From Auanema rhodensis (lineage: Eukaryota > Nematoda > Chromadorea > Rhabditida > Rhabditidae), in the NCBI GenBank assembly GCA_964057225.1, contig OZ059900.1, forward strand, positions 3,730,501 to 3,794,500: a DNA stretch of 64,000 nt, written 5' to 3'. The notes below the pieces were generated by a model that worked only from the letters and a program-made list of their open reading frames with translations, searched no databases and was not told the origin of the DNA. Position numbers and translations under genes: made by a program. Shown piece by piece: positions 23,628 through 36,429 of the stretch (positions are counted from its first letter, which is position 1; every line of letters starts with the position of its first letter).

Positions 23628-25362
23628 CAAGAATCAAACACACAATACACAAAATCAGTCTATGTTTATGAGCTTGCACTGATATATATTCATTTTGATC
23701 AAAAAAGGTCGAAAATAGAAAGAATTTTTGAAATTTCCGAGTTTTGAGTCTAATTTGGCTAAATCGCTCATTTATATGATCAGAAGCAAAGTTTTATTGT
23801 CTATGACAACAAAAGTCATCAATTAAACGCTAGTGATGTTTAAATACTAATTTTCGCTCAAATAGCATTACTACACTAAGTATGGTCGTTTTTATGCCTT
23901 TAACACCATATACTCACCGATTTTTGGTACAAAATCTGTAATACTTGTAAATTTCGATCATATTCGTTAAGATTCGAGAATCAAACACATAATACACGAA
24001 ATAAGTCTATTTTTATGAGTTTGCACTGATATTTATTCATTTTGATCAAAAAAGGTCGAAAATAGAAAGAATTTTTGAATTTTCCGAGTTTTGAGTCCAA
24101 TTCGGCTAAATCGCTCATATATATGATCAAAAACATAGTTTTATTGTCTATAACAACAAAAGTCATCAATTAAACGCTAGTGATGTTTAAATACTGATTT
24201 TCGCTCAAATAGCATTACTACACTAAGTATGGTCGTTTTTATGCCTTTAACACCATATACTCACCGATTTTTGGTACAAAATCTGTGATACTCGTAAATT
24301 TTGATCATATTCGGTGAGATTCGAGAATCAAACACACAATACACGAAATAAGTTCATTTTTACGAGTTTGCACTGATATTTATTCATTTTGATCAAAAAA
24401 GGTCGAAAATAGAAAGAATTTTTGAAATTTCCGAGTTTTGAGTCTAATTTGGCTAAATCGCTCATATATAAGATCAAAAGCATAGTTTTATTGTCTATGA
24501 CAACAAAAGTCATCAATTAAACGCTAGTGATGTTTAAATACTGAATTTCGCTCAAATAGCATTACTACACTAAGTATGGTCGTTTTTATGCCTTTAACAC
24601 CATATACTCACCGATTTTTGGTACAAAATCTGTAATACTCGTAAATTTTGATCATATTCGTTAAGATTTGAGAATCAAACATACAATACACAAAATCAGT
24701 CTATTTTTATGAGCTTGCACTGATATATATTCATTTTGATCAAAAAAGCTCGAAAATAGAAAGAATTTTTGAAATTTCCGAGTTTTGAGTCTAATTTGGC
24801 TAAATCGCTCATTTATATGATCAGAAGCAAAGTTTTATTGTCTATGACAACAAAAGTCATCAATTAAACGCTAGTGATGTTTAAATACTAATTTTCGCTC
24901 AAATAGCATTACTACACTAAGTATGGTCGTTTTTATGCCTTTAACACCATATACTCACCGATTTTTGCTACAAAATCTGTAATACTTGTGAATTTTGATC
25001 ATATTCGTTAAGATTCGAGAATCAAACACATAATACACGAAATAAGTCTATTTTTATGAGTTTACACTGATATTTATTCATTTTGATCAAAAAAGGTCGA
25101 AAATAGAAAGAATTTTTGAAATTTCCGAGTTTTGAGTCCAATTTGGCTAAATCGCTCATATATATGATCAAAAGCATAGTTTTATTGTCTATAACAACAA
25201 AAGTCATCAATTAAACGCTAGTGATGTTTAAATACTGATTTTCGCTCAAATAGCATTACTACACTAAGTATGGTCGTTTTTATGCCTTTAACACCATATA
25301 CTCACCGATTTTTGGTACAAAATCTGTAATACTCGTAAATTTCAATCATATTCGTTAAGATT
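23628..25362. repeat. Array segment 8: A-B-C-A tetramer plus an R6 monomer
   Basis: Monomers: 23628 L3g/R2, 23975 L1/R1 (CCAATTCGGC), 24322 L2/R5 (TATAAGATC), 24669 L3/R2 (GCTCG), 25016 L1/R6 body with an R1-type ACTGATTTTC tail. The first four repeat the tetramer found at 28784 and 30172. CCAATTCGGC at 23975 is a private substitution of the usual CCAATTGGGC. Confidence 0.88.
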
Positions 25363-28300
25363 TGAGAATCAAACACACAATACACAAAATCAGTCTATTT
25401 TTATAAGCTTGCACTAATATATATTCATTTTGATCAAAAAAGGTCGAAAATAGAAAGAATTTTTGAAATTTCCGAGTTTTGAGTCTAATTTGGCTAAATC
25501 GCTCATATATATGATCAGAAGCATAGTTTTATGGTCTATGACAACAAAAGTCATCAATTAAACGCTAGTGATGTTTAAATACTGATTTTCGCTCAAATAG
25601 CATTACTACACTAAGTATGGTCGTTTTTATGCCTTTAACACCATATACTCACCGATTTTTGGTACAAAATCTGTGATACTCGTAAATTTTGATCATATTC
25701 GGTGAGATTCGAGAATCAAACACACAATACACGAAATAAGTTTATTTTTACGAGTTTGCACTGATATTTATTCATTTTGATCAAAAAAGGTCGAAAATAG
25801 AAAGAATTTTTGAAATTTCCGAGTTTTGAGTCCAATTGGGCTAAATCGCTCATATATATGATCAAAAGCATAGTTTTACTGTCTATGATAACAAAAGTCA
25901 TCAATTAAACGCTAGTGATGTTTAAATACTAATTTTCGCTCAAATAGCATTACTACACTAAGTATGGTCGTTTTTATGCCTTTAACACCATATACTCACC
26001 GATTTTTGGTACAAAATCTGTAATACTCGTAAATTTCGATCATATTCGTTAAGATTTGAGAATCAAACACACAATACACAAAATCAGTCTATTTTTATAA
26101 GCTTGCACTAATATATATTCATTTTGATCAAAAAAGGTCGAAAATAGAAAGAATTTATGAAATTTCCGAGTTTTGAGTCTAATTTGGCTAAATCGCTCAT
26201 ATATATGATCAGAAGCATAGTTTTATGGTCTATGACAACAAAAGTCATCAATTAAACGCTAGTGATGTTTAAATACTGATTTTCGCTCAAATAGCATTAC
26301 TACACTAAGTATGGTCGTTTTTATGCCTTTAACACCATATACTCACCGATTTTTGGTACAAAATCTGTGATACTCGTAAATTTTGATCATATTCGGTGAG
26401 ATTCGAGAATCAAACACACAATACACGAAATAAGTTTATTTTTACGAGTTTGCACTGATATTTATTCATTTTGATCAAAAAAGGTCGAAAATAGAAAGAA
26501 TTTTTGAAATTTCCGAGTTTTGAGTCCAATTGGGCTAAATCGCTCATATATATGATCAAAAGCATAGTTTTACTGTCTATGATAACAAAAGTCATCAATT
26601 AAACGCTAGTGATGTTTAAATACTAATTTTCGCTCAAATAGCATTACTACACTAAGTATGGTCGTTTTTATGCCTTTAACACCATATACTCACCGATTTT
26701 TGGTACAAAATCTGTAATACTTGTAAATTTCGATCATATTCGGTGAGATTCGAGAATCAAACACACAATACACGAAATAAGTTTATTTTTACGAGTTTGC
26801 ACTGATATTTATTCATTTTGATCAAAAAAGGTCGAAAATAGAAAGAATTTTTGAAATTTCCGAGTTTTGAGTCTAATTTGGCTAAATCGCTCATATATAT
26901 GATCAAAAGCATAGTTTTATTGTCTATGACAACAAAAGTCATCAATTAAACGCTAGTGATGTTTAAATACTGAATTTCGCTCAAATAGCATTACTACACT
27001 AAGTATGGTCGTTTTTATGCCTTTAACACCATATACTCACCGATTTTTGGTACAAAATCTGTAATACTCGTAAATTTTGATCATATTCGTTAAGATTTGA
27101 GAATAAAACATATAATACACAAAATCAGTCTATTTTTATGAGCTTGCACTGATATATATTTATTTTGATCAAAAAAGGTCGAAAATAGAAAGAATTTTTG
27201 AAATTTCCGAGTTTTGAGTCTAATTTGGCTAAATCGCTCATTTATATGATCAGAAGCAAAGTTTTATTGTCTATGACAACTGACAACATTACTACACTAA
27301 GTATGGTCGTTTTTATGCCTTTAACACCATATACTCACCGATTTTTGGTACAAAATCTGTGATACTCGTAAATTTTGATCATATTCGGTGAGATTCGAGA
27401 ATCAAACACACAATACACGAAATAAGTTTTTTTTTACGAGTTTGCACTGATATTTATTCATTTTGATCAAAAAAGGTCGAAAATAGAAAGAATTTTTGAA
27501 TTTTCCGAGTTTTGAGTCCAATTGGGCTAAATCGCTCATATATATGATCAAAAACATAGTTTTATTGTCTATAACAACAAAAGTCATCAATTAAACGCTA
27601 GTGATGTTTAAATACTGATTTTCGCTCAAATAGCATTACTACACTAAGTATGGTCGTTTTTATGCCTTTAACACCATATACTCACCGATTTTTGGTACAA
27701 AATCTGTGATACTCGTAAATTTTGATCATATTCGGTGAGATTCGAGAATCAAACACACAATACACGAAATAAGTTCATTTTTACGAGTTTGCACTGATAT
27801 TTATTCATTTTGATCAAAAAAGGTCGAAAATAGAAAGAATTTTTGAAATTTCCGAGTTTTGAGTCTAATTTGGCTAAATCGCTCATATATATGATCAAAA
27901 GCATAGTTTTATTGTCTATGACAACAAAAGTCATTAATTAAACGCTAGTGATGTTTAAATACTGAATTTCGCTCAAATAGCATTACTACACTAAGTATGG
28001 TCGTTTTTATGCCTTTAACACCATATACTCACCGATTTTTGGTACAAAATCTGTAATACTCGTAAATTTTGATCATATTCGTTAAGATTTGAGAATCAAA
28101 CATACAATACACAAAATCAGTCTATTTTTTTGAGCTTGCACTGATATATATTCATTTTGATCAAAAAAGGTCGAAAATAGAAAGAATTTTTGAAATTTCC
28201 GAGTTTTGAGTCTAATTTGGCTAAATCGCTCATATATATGATCAGAAGCATAGTTTTATGGTCTATGACAACAAAAGTCATCAATTAAACGCTAGTGATG

Positions 28301-28783
28301 TTTAAATACTGAATTTCGCTCAAATAGCATTACTACACTAAGTATGGTCGTTTTTATGCCTTTAACACCATATACTCACCGATTTTTGGTACAAAATCTG
28401 TAATACTCGTAAATTTTGATCATATTCGTTAAGATTTGAGAATCAAACACACAATACACAAAATCAGTCTATTTTTATGAGTTTGCATCGATATATATTC
28501 ATTTTGATCAAAAAAAGTCGAAAATAGAAAGAATTTTTGAATTTTCCGAGTTTTGAGTCCAATTGGGCTAAATCGCTCATATATATGATCAAAAACATAG
28601 TTTTATTGTCTATAACAACAAAAGTCATCAATTAAACGCTAGTGATGTTTAAATACTGATTTTCGCTCAAATAGCATTACTACACTAAGTATGGTCGTTT
28701 TTATGCCTTTAACACCATATACTCACCGATTTTTGGTACAAAATCTGTGATACTCGTAAATTTTGATCATATTCGGTGAGATT
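25363..28783. repeat. Array segment 9: R3/R7 dimers and first deletion-bearing block
   Basis: Monomers: 25363 L3/R3 (ATAAGCTTGCACTAATAT), 25710 L4/R7, 26057 L3/R3 (same L3 form), 26404 L4/R7, 26751 L4/R5, 27098 L3/R2 with a 49-bp net deletion (298 bp), 27396 L4 (AAGTTTTTTTTTACG) with R1, 27743 L2/R5, 28090 L3/R3 (CTATTTTTTTGAGC), 28437 L5/R1. 25363-25710 and 26057-26404 form a tandem dimer of 694 bp. From about 25932 to about 28624 the sequence recurs at +9679. Confidence 0.88.
27098..27395. repeat. 298-bp monomer with 49-bp net deletion and TGACAAC scar, copy 1
   Basis: Fifty-six bases (normally AAAAGTCATC to AAATAGC) are missing after GTCTATGACAAC. In their place stands a second TGACAAC, so 27274-27287 reads TGACAAC twice before ATTACTACAC. 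The deletion removes the inverted repeat and the first 13 or so bases of the conserved core. This copy also has GAATAAAACATATAATAC at its 5' end, which the other two deletion copies lack. Confidence 0.92.
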
Positions 28784-31559
28784 CAAGAATCAAACACACA
28801 ATACACAAAATCAGTCTATGTTTATGAGCTTGCACTGATATATATTCATTTTGATCAAAAAAGGTCGAAAATAGAAAGAATTTTTGAAATTTCCGAGTTT
28901 TGAGTCTAATTTGGCTAAATCGCTCATTTATATGATCAGAAGCAAAGTTTTATTGTCTATGACAACAAAAGTCATCAATTAAACGCTAGTGATGTTTAAA
29001 TACTAATTTTCGCTCAAATAGCATTACTACACTAAGTATGGTCGTTTTTATGCCTTTAACACCATATACTCACCGATTTTTGGTACAAAATCTGTAATAC
29101 TTGTAAATTTCGATCATATTCGTTAAGATTCGAGAATCAAACACATAATACACGAAATAAGTCTATTTTTATGAGTTTGCACTGATATTTATTCATTTTG
29201 ATCAAAAAAGGTCGAAAATAGAAAGAATTTTTGAATTTTCCGAGTTTTGAGTCCAATTGGGCTAAATCGCTCATATATATGATCAAAAACATAGTTTTAT
29301 TGTCTATAACAACAAAAGTCATCAATTAAACGCTAGTGATGTTTAAATACTGATTTTCGCTCAAATAGCATTACTACACTAAGTATGGTCGTTTTTATGC
29401 CTTTAACACCATATACTCACCGATTTTTGGTACAAAATCTGTGATACTCGTAAATTTTGATCATATTCGGTGAGATTCGAGAATCAAACACACAATACAC
29501 GAAATAAGTTCATTTTTACGAGTTTGCACTGATATTTATTCATTTTGATCAAAAAAGGTCGAAAATAGAAAGAATTTTTGAAATTTCCGAGTTTTGAGTC
29601 TAATTTGGCTAAATCGCTCATATATAAGATCAAAAGCATAGTTTTATTGTCTATGACAACAAAAGTCATCAATTAAACGCTAGTGATGTTTAAATACTGA
29701 ATTTCGCTCAAATAGCATTACTACACTAAGTATGGTCGTTTTTATGCCTTTAACACCATATACTCACCGATTTTTGGTACAAAATCTGTAATACTCGTAA
29801 ATTTTGATCATATTCGTTAAGATTTGAGAATCAAACATACAATACACAAAATCAGTCTATTTTTATGAGCTTGCACTGATATATATTCATTTTGATCAAA
29901 AAAGCTCGAAAATAGAAAGAATTTTTGAAATTTCCGAGTTTTGAGTCTAATTTGGCTAAATCGCTCATATATATGATCAAAAGCATAGTTTTATTGTCTA
30001 TGACAACAAAAGTCATTAATTAAACGCTAGTGATGTTTAAATACTGAATTTCGCTCAAATAGCATTACTACACTAAGTATGGTCGTTTTTATGCCTTTAA
30101 CACCATATACTCACCGATTTTTGGTACAAAATCTGTGATACTCGTAAATTTTGATCATATTCGGTGAGATTCAAGAATCAAACACACAATACACAAAATC
30201 AGTCTATGTTTATGAGCTTGCACTGATATATATTCATTTTGATCAAAAAAGGTCGAAAATAGAAAGAATTTTTGAAATTTCCGAGTTTTGAGTCTAATTT
30301 GGCTAAATCGCTCATTTATATGATCAGAAGCAAAGTTTTATTGTCTATGACAACAAAAGTCATCAATTAAACGCTAGTGATGTTTAAATACTAATTTTCG
30401 CTCAAATAGCATTACTACACTAAGTATGGTCGTTTTTATGCCTTTAACACCATATACTCACCGATTTTTGGTACAAAATCTGTAATACTTGTAAATTTCG
30501 ATCATATTCGTTAAGATTCGAGAATCAAACACATAATACACGAAATAAGTCTATTTTTATGAGTTTGCACTGATATTTATTCATTTTGATCAAAAAAGGT
30601 CGAAAATAGAAAGAATTTTTGAATTTTCCGAGTTTTGAGTCCAATTGGGCTAAATCGCTCATATATATGATCAAAAACATAGTTTTATTGTCTATAACAA
30701 CAAAAGTCATCAATTAAACGCTAGTGATGTTTAAATACTGATTTTCGCTCAAATAGCATTACTACACTAAGTATGGTCGTTTTTATGCCTTTAACACCAT
30801 ATACTCACCGATTTTTGGTACAAAATCTGTGATACTCGTAAATTTTGATCATATTCGGTGAGATTCGAGAATCAAACACACAATACACGAAATAAGTTCA
30901 TTTTTACGAGTTTGCACTGATATTTATTCATTTTGATCAAAAAAGGTCGAAAATAGAAAGAATTTTTGAAATTTCCGAGTTTTGAGTCTAATTTGGCTAA
31001 ATCGCTCATATATAAGATCAAAAGCATAGTTTTATTGTCTATGACAACAAAAGTCATCAATTAAACGCTAGTGATGTTTAAATACTGAATTTCGCTCAAA
31101 TAGCATTACTACACTAAGTATGGTCGTTTTTATGCCTTTAACACCATATACTCACCGATTTTTGGTACAAAATCTGTAATACTCGTAAATTTTGATCATA
31201 TTCGTTAAGATTTGAGAATCAAACATACAATACACAAAATCAGTCTATTTTTATGAGCTTGCACTGATATATATTCATTTTGATCAAAAAAGCTCGAAAA
31301 TAGAAAGAATTTTTGAAATTTCCGAGTTTTGAGTCTAATTTGGCTAAATCGCTCATTTATATGATCAGAAGCAAAGTTTTATTGTCTATGACAACAAAAG
31401 TCATCAATTAAACGCTAGTGATGTTTAAATACTAATTTTCGCTCAAATAGCATTACTACACTAAGTATGGTCGTTTTTATGCCTTTAACACCATATACTC
31501 ACCGATTTTTGCTACAAAATCTGTAATACTTGTGAATTTTGATCATATTCGTTAAGATT
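28784..31559. repeat. Array segment 10: tandem tetramer (1388 bp), two copies
   Basis: Copy one: 28784 L3g/R2, 29131 L1/R1, 29478 L2/R5 (TATAAGATC), 29825 L3 (GCTCG) with an R5-like body and CATTAATTAAACGC. Copy two: 30172 L3g/R2, 30519 L1/R1, 30866 L2/R5 (TATAAGATC), 31213 L3/R2 (GCTCG). The first three monomers are nearly identical between the two copies. The fourth differs in its body, so the duplication joint lies inside the L3 (GCTCG) monomer at 29825. Confidence 0.88.
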
Positions 31560-34500
31560 CGAGAATCAAACACATAATACACGAAATAAGTCTATTTTTA
31601 TGAGTTTACACTGATATTTATTCATTTTGATCAAAAAAGGTCGAAAATAGAAAGAATTTTTGAAATTTCCGAGTTTTGAGTCCAATTTGGCTAAATCGCT
31701 CATATATATGATCAAAAGCATAGTTTTATTGTCTATAACAACAAAAGTCATCAATTAAACGCTAGTGATGTTTTAATACTGAATTTCGCTCAAATAGCAT
31801 TACTACACTAAGTATGGTCGTTTTTATGCCTTTAACACCATATACTCACCGATTTTTGGTACAAAATCTGTAATACTCGTAAATTTTGATCATATTTGTT
31901 AAGATTTGAGAATCAAACATACAATACACAAAATCAGTCTATTTTTATGAGCTTGCACTGATATATATTCATTTTGATCAAAAAAGCTCGAAAATAGAAA
32001 GAATTTTTGAAATTTCCGAGTTTTGAGTCTAATTTGGCTAAATCGCTCATATATATGATCAGAAGCATAGTTTTATTGTCTATGACAACAAAAGTCATTA
32101 ATTAAACACTAATGATGTTTAAATCACTAAATTTCGCTCAAATAGCATTACTACACTAAGTATGGTCGTTTTTATGCCTTTAACACCATATACTCACCGA
32201 TTTTTGGTACAAAATCTGTGATACTCGTAAATTTTGATCATATTCGGTGAGATTCAAGAATCAAACACACAATACACAAAATCAGTCTATGTTTATGAGC
32301 TTGCACTGATATATATTCATTTTGATCAAAAAAGGTCGAAAATAGAAAGAATTTTTGAAATTTCCGAGTTTTGAGTCTAATTTGGCTAAATCGCTCATTT
32401 ATATGATCAGAAGCAAAGTTCTATTGTCTATGACAACAAAAGTCATCAATTAAACGCTAGTGATGTTTAAATACTAATTTTCGCTCAAATAGCATTACTA
32501 CACTAAGTATGGTCGTTTTCATGCCTTTAACACCATATACTCACCGATTTTTGGTACAAAATCTGTAATACTTGTAAATTTCGATCATATTCGTTAAGAT
32601 TCGAGAATCAAACACATAATACACAAAATAAGTCTATTTTTATGAGTTTGCACTGATATTTATTCATTTTGATCAAAAAAGGTCGAAAATAGAAAGAATT
32701 TTTGAATTTTCCGAGTTTTGAGTCCAATTGGGCTAAATCGCTCATATATATGATCAAAAACATAGTTTTATTGTCTATAACAACAAAAGTCATCAATTAA
32801 ACGCTAGTGATGTTTAAATACTGATTTTCGCTCAAATAGCATTACTACACTAAGTATGGTCGTTTTTATGCCTTTAACACCATATACTCACCGATTTTTG
32901 GTACAAAATCTGTGATACTCGTAAATTTTGATCATATTCGGTGAGATTCGAGAATCAAACACACAATACACGAAATAAGTTCATTTTTACGAGTTTGCAC
33001 TGATATTTATTCATTTTGATCAAAAAAGGTCGAAAATAGAAAGAATTTTTGAAATTTCCGAGTTTTGAGTCTAATTTGGCTAAATCGCTCATATATAAGA
33101 TCAAAAGCATAGTTTTATTGTCTATGACAACAAAAGTCATCAATTAAACGCTAGTGATGTTTAAATACTGAATTTCGCTCAAATAGCATTACTACACTAA
33201 GTATGGTCGTTTTTATGCCTTTAACACCATATACTCACCGATTTTTGGTACAAAATCTGTAATACTCGTAAATTTTGATCATATTCGTTAAGATTTGAGA
33301 ATCAAACATACAATACACAAAATCAGTCTATTTTTATGAGCTTGCACTGATATATATTCATTTTGATCAAAAAAGCTCGAAAATAGAAAGAATTTTTGAA
33401 ATTTCCGAGTTTTGAGTCTAATTTGGCTAAATCGCTCATTTATATGATCAGAAGCAAAGTTTTATTGTCTATGACAACAAAAGTCATCAATTAAACGCTA
33501 GTGATGTTTAAATACTAATTTTCGCTCAAATAGCATTACTACACTAAGTATGGTCGTTTTTATGCCTTTAACACCATATACTCACCGATCTTTGCTACAA
33601 AATCTGTAATACTTGTGAATTTTGATCATATTCGTTAAGATTCGAGAATCAAACACATAATACACGGAATAAGTCTATTTTTATGAGTTTACACTGATAT
33701 TTATTCATTTTGATCAAAAAAGGTCGAAAATAGAAAGAATTTTTGAAATTTCCGAGTTTTGAGTCCAATTTGGCTAAATCGCTCATATATATGATCAAAA
33801 GCATAGTTTTATTGTCTATAACAACAAAAGTCATCAATTAAACGCTAGTGATGTTTTAATACTGAATTTCGCTCAAATAGCATTACTACACTAAGTATGG
33901 TCGTTTTTATGCCTTTAACACCATATACTCACCGATTTTTGGTACAAAATCTGTGATACTCGTAAATTTTGATCATATTTGTTAAGATTCGAAAATCAAA
34001 CACACAATACACGAAATAAGTTTATTTTTACAAGTTTGCACTGATATTTATTCATTTTGATCAAAAAAGGTCGAAAAAGGTCGAAAATAGAAAGAATTTT
34101 TGAAATTTCCGAGTTTTGAGTCTAATTTGGCTAAATCGCTCATATATATGATCAGAAGCATAGTTTTATTGTCTATGACAACAAAAGTCATTAATTAAAC
34201 ACTAATGATGTTTAAATCACTAAATTTCGCTCAAATAGCATTACTACACTAAGTATGGTCGTTTTTATGCCTTTAACACCATATACTCACCGATTTTTGG
34301 TACAAAATCTGTAATACTCGTAAATTTTGATCATATTCGTTAAGATTTGAGAATCAAACACACAATACACAAAATCAGTCTATTTTTATGAGCTTGCACT
34401 GATATATATTCATTTTGATCAAAAAAGGTCGAAAATAGAAAGAATTTTTGAAATTTCCGAGTTTTGAGTCTAATTTGGCTAAATCGCTCATATATATGAT

Positions 34501-36429
34501 CAGAAGCATAGTTTTATGGTCTATGACAACAAAAGTCATCAATTAAACGCTAGTGATGTTTAAATACTGATTTTCGCTCAAATAGCATTACTACACTAAG
34601 TATGGTCGTTTTTATGCCTTTAACACCATATACTCACCGATTTTTGGTACAAAATCTGTAATACTCGTAAATTTCGATCATATTCGTTAAGATTTGAGAA
34701 TCAAACACACAATACACAAAATCAGTCTATTTTTATAAGCTTGCACTAATATATATTCATTTTGATCAAAAAAGGTCGAAAATAGAAAGAATTTTTGAAA
34801 TTTCCGAGTTTTGAGTCTAATTTGGCTAAATCGCTCATATATATGATCAGAAGCATAGTTTTATGGTCTATGACAACAAAAGTCATCAATTAAACGCTAG
34901 TGATGTTTAAATACTGATTTTCGCTCAAATAGCATTACTACACTAAGTATGGTCGTTTTTATGCCTTTAACACCATATACTCACCGATTTTTGGTACAAA
35001 ATCTGTGATACTCGTAAATTTTGATCATATTCGGTGAGATTCGAGAATCAAACACATAATACACGAAATAAGTTTATTTTTACGAGTTTGCACTGATATT
35101 TATTCATTTTGATCAAAAAAGGTCGAAAATAGAAAGAATTTTTGAAATTTCCGAGTTTTGAGTCCAATTGGGCTAAATCGCTCATATATATGATCAAAAG
35201 CATAGTTTTACTGTCTATGATAACAAAAGTCATCAATTAAACGCTAGTGATGTTTAAATACTAATTTTCGCTCAAATAGCATTACTACACTAAGTATGGT
35301 CGTTTTTATGCCTTTAACACCATATACTCACCGATTTTTGGTACAAAATCTGTAATACTTGTAAATTTCGATCATATTCGGTGAGATTCGAGAATCAAAC
35401 ACACAATACACGAAATAAGTTCATTTTTACGAGTTTGCACTGATATTTATTCATTTTGATCAAAAAAGGTCGAAAATAGAAAGAATTTTTGAAATTTCCG
35501 AGTTTTGAGTCTAATTTGGCTAAATCGCTCATATATATGATCAAAAGCATAGTTTTATTGTCTATGACAACAAAAGTCATCAATTAAACGGTAGTGATGT
35601 TTAAATACTGATTTTCGCTCAAATAGCATTACTACACTAAGTATGGTCGTTTTTATGCCTTTAACACCATATACTCACCGATTTTTGGTACAAAATCTGT
35701 AATACTCGTAAATTTCGATCATATTCGTTAAGATTTGAGAATCAAACACACAATACACAAAATCAGTCTATTTTTATAAGCTTGCACTGATATATATTCA
35801 TTTTGATCAAAAAAGGTCGAAAATAGAAAGAATTTTTGAAATTTCCGAGTTTTGAGTCTAATTTGGCTAAATCGCTCATATATATGATCAGAAGCATAGT
35901 TTTATGGTCTATGACAACAAAAGTCATCAATTAAACGCTAGTGATGTTTAAATACTGATTTTCGCTCAAATAGCATTACTACACTAAGTATGGTCGTTTT
36001 TATGCCTTTAACACCATATACTCACCGATTTTTGGTACAAAATCTGTGATACTCGTAAATTTTGATCATATTCGGTGAGATTCGAGAATCAAACACACAA
36101 TACACGAAATAAGTTTATTTTTACGAGTTTGCACTGATATTTATTCATTTTGATCAAAAAAGGTCGAAAATAGAAAGAATTTTTGAAATTTCCGAGTTTT
36201 GAGTCCAATTGGGCTAAATCGCTCATATATATGATCAAAAGCATAGTTTTACTGTCTATGATAACAAAAGTCATCAATTAAACGCTAGTGATGTTTAAAT
36301 ACTAATTTTCGCTCAAATAGCATTACTACACTAAGTATGGTCGTTTTTATGCCTTTAACACCATATACTCACCGATTTTTGGTACAAAATCTGTAATACT
36401 TGTAAATTTCGATCATATTCGGTGAGATT
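31560..36429. repeat. Array segment 11: distant copy of 3482-8351
   Basis: Monomers: 31560 L1/R6, 31907 L3/R4 (348), 32255 L3g/R2, 32602 L1/R1, 32949 L2/R5 (TATAAGATC), 33296 L3/R2 (GATCTTTGCTAC), 33643 L1/R6 (ACACGGAATAAG), 33990 L4/R4 with the 10-bp duplication (358), 34348 L3/R3, 34695 L3/R3 (ATAAGCTTGCACTAATAT), 35042 L4/R7, 35389 L2/R5 (CGGTAGTG), 35736 L3/R3, 36083 L4/R7. Order, lengths and rare private marks match 3482-8351 at a constant offset of 28,078 bp. I noticed only about ten single-base differences. Confidence 0.9.
33990..34347. repeat. 358-bp monomer with 10-bp tandem duplication, copy 3
   Basis: The duplicated AAAAAGGTCG is at 34064-34083, exactly 28,078 bp from copy 2. Both neighbours match copy 2. 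It therefore belongs to the long-range duplicated block and was not created separately. Confidence 0.93.
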
